Assembly (NCBI GenBank): GCA_910585285.1
Contig: CAJUDL010000017.1
Coordinates: 4,944 to 68,943, forward strand
DNA from: an uncultured Muribaculaceae bacterium
Lineage (GTDB): Bacteria; Bacteroidota; Bacteroidia; Bacteroidales; Muribaculaceae
Length of the DNA: 64,000 bases
Direction: 5' to 3'
Each line of letters begins with the position of its first letter. Positions within the stretch are counted from its first letter, which is position 1. Position numbers and translations under genes: made by a program. Positions 61,974 through 64,000 of the stretch are shown here, piece by piece. The notes beneath the pieces are model-generated. The model saw only the letters and a list, made by a program, of their open reading frames with translations, ran no database searches and was not told the origin of the DNA.

Positions 61974-62793
61974 CAGATTGTTGATCTTAATATGCTTTGT
62001 CTCCTGCGTCATTCTTCCCGGAATGGCGCAGACATATATTCAATATGTGGATTCAGCAGACAATTACATCAAACGCGAAAACTGGCGAGATGCAGAAAGG
62101 ATGACAATTGCCGCATTGAAGGCTAAACCGGCAAACAAACTTAACTATCTCCTGTGGTCGAACCTTGGAGACATACGCACACGCATGGAAGATTACGATG
62201 GCGCACTCCAGGCTTTCGAAATCGCTTTGGCTTCCGCACCTAAAAAGGAATTGATACTCAATAACCGTGCCTATACATATCTTCAGATGGGAGAGACAGA
62301 TAAAGCCTATGAGGACATAAATGAAGCCCTGCGACTTGATTCCATTCAGGAGTGGCCTCTTAAGATGAGGGGAATCATCAATCTCGGAAAATCAAAATAT
62401 GCTGATGCTGAAAAAGATTTTGAATCATTGAAGAAACATTTTCCCGCAAATGCGGCTGCATATTCAGGGCTGGGGAAGATTGAGGCAATCAAAGGAAACG
62501 GAGAGACCGCAATGTCGCTGTTTGAAAAATCACTTGAACTTGAGCAAAGCGACGACACATGGTTCTATCTCATTCTTATCAATATAGAGACAGACAATCT
62601 TCCTAAGGCAAAGGAGCATCTGCTGATTGCTCTCAAACGCTATCCGAGATGTGGGAATCTGTATCTTCTAAGAGGATTGTTGCACAAAAAAAATTACGAA
62701 AACACAGAGGCTGATTTAGACAAAAATATTGCTCTCGATTATGGTGCTGATCCACATCTTGTTGAACAATATCTGCCAAAAATTAAAAAATAA
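61957..62793 (+). CDS. Exported tetratricopeptide-repeat protein
   Basis: A 278-residue protein with a signal peptide (MLKISNRLLILICFVSCVIL then PGMAQ). About six TPR-like helical hairpins run through most of the chain (WSNLGDIRTRMEDYDGALQA, NRAYTYLQMGETDKAYEDIN, YSGLGKIEAIKGNGETAMSL). It is probably a periplasmic scaffold. The ATG at 61957 overlaps the dsbD stop by 17 bp and starts the signal peptide; longer frames would run far into dsbD. Partners are unknown. Confidence 0.82.
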   Translation: MLKISNRLLILICFVSCVILPGMAQTYIQYVDSADNYIKRENWRDAERMTIAALKAKPANKLNYLLWSNLGDIRTRMEDYDGALQAFEIALASAPKKELILNNRAYTYLQMGETDKAYEDINEALRLDSIQEWPLKMRGIINLGKSKYADAEKDFESLKKHFPANAAAYSGLGKIEAIKGNGETAMSLFEKSLELEQSDDTWFYLILINIETDNLPKAKEHLLIALKRYPRCGNLYLLRGLLHKKNYENTEADLDKNIALDYGADPHLVEQYLPKIKK

Positions 62794-62831
62794 ATATCTC
62801 CAAACAGAGCTTATTATTGAGTCTTTTTTAT

Positions 62832-62865
62832 TAACTTTGCAGAAGAGGAGCAAGACTCCTCTTCT
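62832..62865 (+). promoter_or_regulatory. TAACTTTG box and start-proximal hairpin before the HU-SPOR gene
   Basis: TAACTTTG at 62832-62839 matches the -7 consensus. It is followed at once by a perfect 10-bp stem (AGAAGAGGAG 62841-62850, CTCCTCTTCT 62856-62865, five-base loop) that ends 2 bp before the TTG start. The stem could be a 5'-leader structure or a terminator for the TPR gene. No -33 TTTG is present. Confidence 0.5.
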
Positions 62866-62867
62866 CT

Positions 62868-63845
62868 TTGTTTAGAGATAAACATTCTTACACCTTGGAA
62901 CAATTAGCCTTACATATTGAATATCTATTGCTGCGTCATGATTGTGTAATCTTGCCGGGCTTTGGTGCGTTTATCAACGCAAGATGTGCTGCGCACTACA
63001 ACCCATTTACTGATCGATGGATACCCATGACAAAAGAGGTGCGTTTTAATCAGGCAGTAAATCATGATGACGGGCTTGTTGCCAATTCATATGCAAGAAA
63101 ATATTCCTTGACTTTTCATGAAGCAAGGACACTTCTCAATTCCGATATCAAGGAATTGAGATATCTTATAGAGAACGATGGTGAGGTTTCATTAGGACGT
63201 CTTGGATATGTATCTGCCGGTGATGAAAATACAATCCGTTTTTCACCATTTCAAACTGCAGAACAAACGAACCGCGAACTTGGATTCGTCTCAGTAGGGA
63301 CACAATTGAACAGTCAGGAGTTTTCGGATAATGCAAATGAGAAACGAGCGGAACGTTCTCTTGATTTCGACCGCAATTATTATATTCCCGTCAACAAGAC
63401 TGCAGCCAAGGTGGCGGCATCACTCTTGCTGGTTTTTATAGTTGCAATCTCTGCCCTCATGCCCTCCTCCGGCAGAATGGAGGAAGATCAAGCATCAGTT
63501 GTGCCGGTAAATGCACTCATTGATTCTGCAGCAATGCCAATGGTTCAGGAACCCAAAGAAGTTTACGAATCCCAAGATTCAGTGCCAGGCAATGATAATT
63601 TAATCCCTGAGAATTCAATAAAAAAATATTATCTCATAGTTGGAACATTCCGATCAGAAAGAGAGGCTCAGAAATACATAAATCTGAATAATGGAGAAGA
63701 ATCTGATTTGATTCTCGTGCCTTCAAAAACTCTCTTCAGAGTTGCTTCAGCATCATCCAACGATAAGTCTGAATTAATCACAGAGTTAAATTCAGACAGC
63801 TTTAAATCGCGTTACTCAGAGGGGTGGATATGGGAAAATAAGTAA
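62868..63845 (+). CDS. HU-domain and SPOR-domain membrane protein
   Basis: A 325-residue protein. The N-terminal region (about 8-130) is the HU-like pair found in Bacteroidota SPOR proteins: TLEQLALHIEYLLLRHDCVI, LPGFGAFINARCAAHYNPF and VSLGRLGYVSAGDENTIRFS. A single membrane helix (about 178-200: VAASLLLVFIVAISALMP) follows, then a linker and a C-terminal SPOR domain (about 255-325: KYYLIVGTFRSEREAQKYI) that binds denuded septal peptidoglycan. A cell-division role is inferred. No ATG precedes the HU fold, so the TTG at 62868-62870 is the likely start. Confidence 0.87.
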   Translation: MFRDKHSYTLEQLALHIEYLLLRHDCVILPGFGAFINARCAAHYNPFTDRWIPMTKEVRFNQAVNHDDGLVANSYARKYSLTFHEARTLLNSDIKELRYLIENDGEVSLGRLGYVSAGDENTIRFSPFQTAEQTNRELGFVSVGTQLNSQEFSDNANEKRAERSLDFDRNYYIPVNKTAAKVAASLLLVFIVAISALMPSSGRMEEDQASVVPVNALIDSAAMPMVQEPKEVYESQDSVPGNDNLIPENSIKKYYLIVGTFRSEREAQKYINLNNGEESDLILVPSKTLFRVASASSNDKSELITELNSDSFKSRYSEGWIWENK

Positions 63846-63874
63846 ACGTTTTATTGAAGATTTTTCAGTAAAAA

Positions 63875-63906
63875 TTTGCACAGTTCAAAAATAAGTTGTA
63901 ACTTTG
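63875..63906 (+). promoter_or_regulatory. Promoter of the tRNA-Gly gene
   Basis: TTTG (63875-63878), 20 bases, then TAACTTTG (63899-63906) match the Bacteroidota consensus. The box ends 50 bp before the mature tRNA 5' end. Confidence 0.7.
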
Positions 63907-63956
63907 CATCGCAATTCGGGAAAACAATGTTTGAAACGAGTTGAACCAACAAAAAT

Positions 63957-64000
<44 letters not shown>

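Overview
The window is a gene-dense piece of a Bacteroidota chromosome, most likely Bacteroidales and possibly Muribaculaceae. The family is an inference from overall gene content, not from a marker gene. Supporting signs are: promoters of the TAnnTTTG / TTTG-N20 type, a type IX secretion C-terminal sorting domain, a DUF4296 lipoprotein, a Nudix-type arabinose regulator, a GXHH-type IleRS, GH84 and GH35 glycosidases, and an almost complete lack of Shine-Dalgarno sequences. No transposase, phage gene, rRNA or CRISPR array was seen. Only one tRNA is present, tRNA-Gly(GCC), cut by the right edge.

Layout. 1-6541 (minus): S41 protease (cut by the left edge), dCMP deaminase, thioredoxin reductase, a LolA-like carrier, FtsK and an L,D-transpeptidase lipoprotein. 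6650-11556 (plus): a 56-residue membrane protein coupled to dxs, then trkA and trkH. 11476-17575 (minus): an M56/BlaI sensor-repressor pair behind a ferredoxin/flavodoxin protein, then holA, a CPBP protease, lptB and udk, tightly overlapped. 17713-19238 (plus): MlaE/MlaF-type lipid transporter. 19192-22611 (minus): lipB, a GH84 hexosaminidase and lipA. 22695-31992 (plus): S1/P1 nuclease, a small PD-(D/E)XK protein, a UvrD/PcrA helicase and nspC, followed by three exported proteins centred on a TPR-CHAT (caspase-like) protease. 32078-32569 (plus) encodes a His/Tyr-rich exported protein. 32830-39318 (minus): DUF4296 lipoprotein, lspA, ileS, ddl. 39446-40172 is a frame-broken T9SS cargo gene.

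40341-48003 (minus) is a complete L-arabinose catabolic operon (aldose epimerase, SSS symporter, Nudix regulator, araD, araA, FGGY kinase) ending in a strong terminator. It is divergent from a GH35 beta-galactosidase (48327-50705), and the shared 323-bp intergenic region carries several dyads. A 185-bp foldback element lies just behind the GH35 gene. 50993-54769 (minus) holds a lutABC-type lactate oxidation set and a cation diffusion facilitator. 54902-59739 (minus) is an amino-acid fermentation operon: indolepyruvate:ferredoxin oxidoreductase alpha and beta, an aminotransferase and a CoA-transferase. Together these could turn an amino acid into its one-carbon-shorter acid plus acetyl-CoA. 59934-63845 (plus): DsbD, a TPR protein and an HU-SPOR protein.

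The points most worth following are the CHAT-protease cassette (27566-31992), the GXHH signature in IleS, the 28-bp-arm palindrome that appears to form a symmetric divergent promoter (22627-22686), the foldback element with a solo end elsewhere, and the fermentation operon whose IorA lacks the usual ferredoxin domain.
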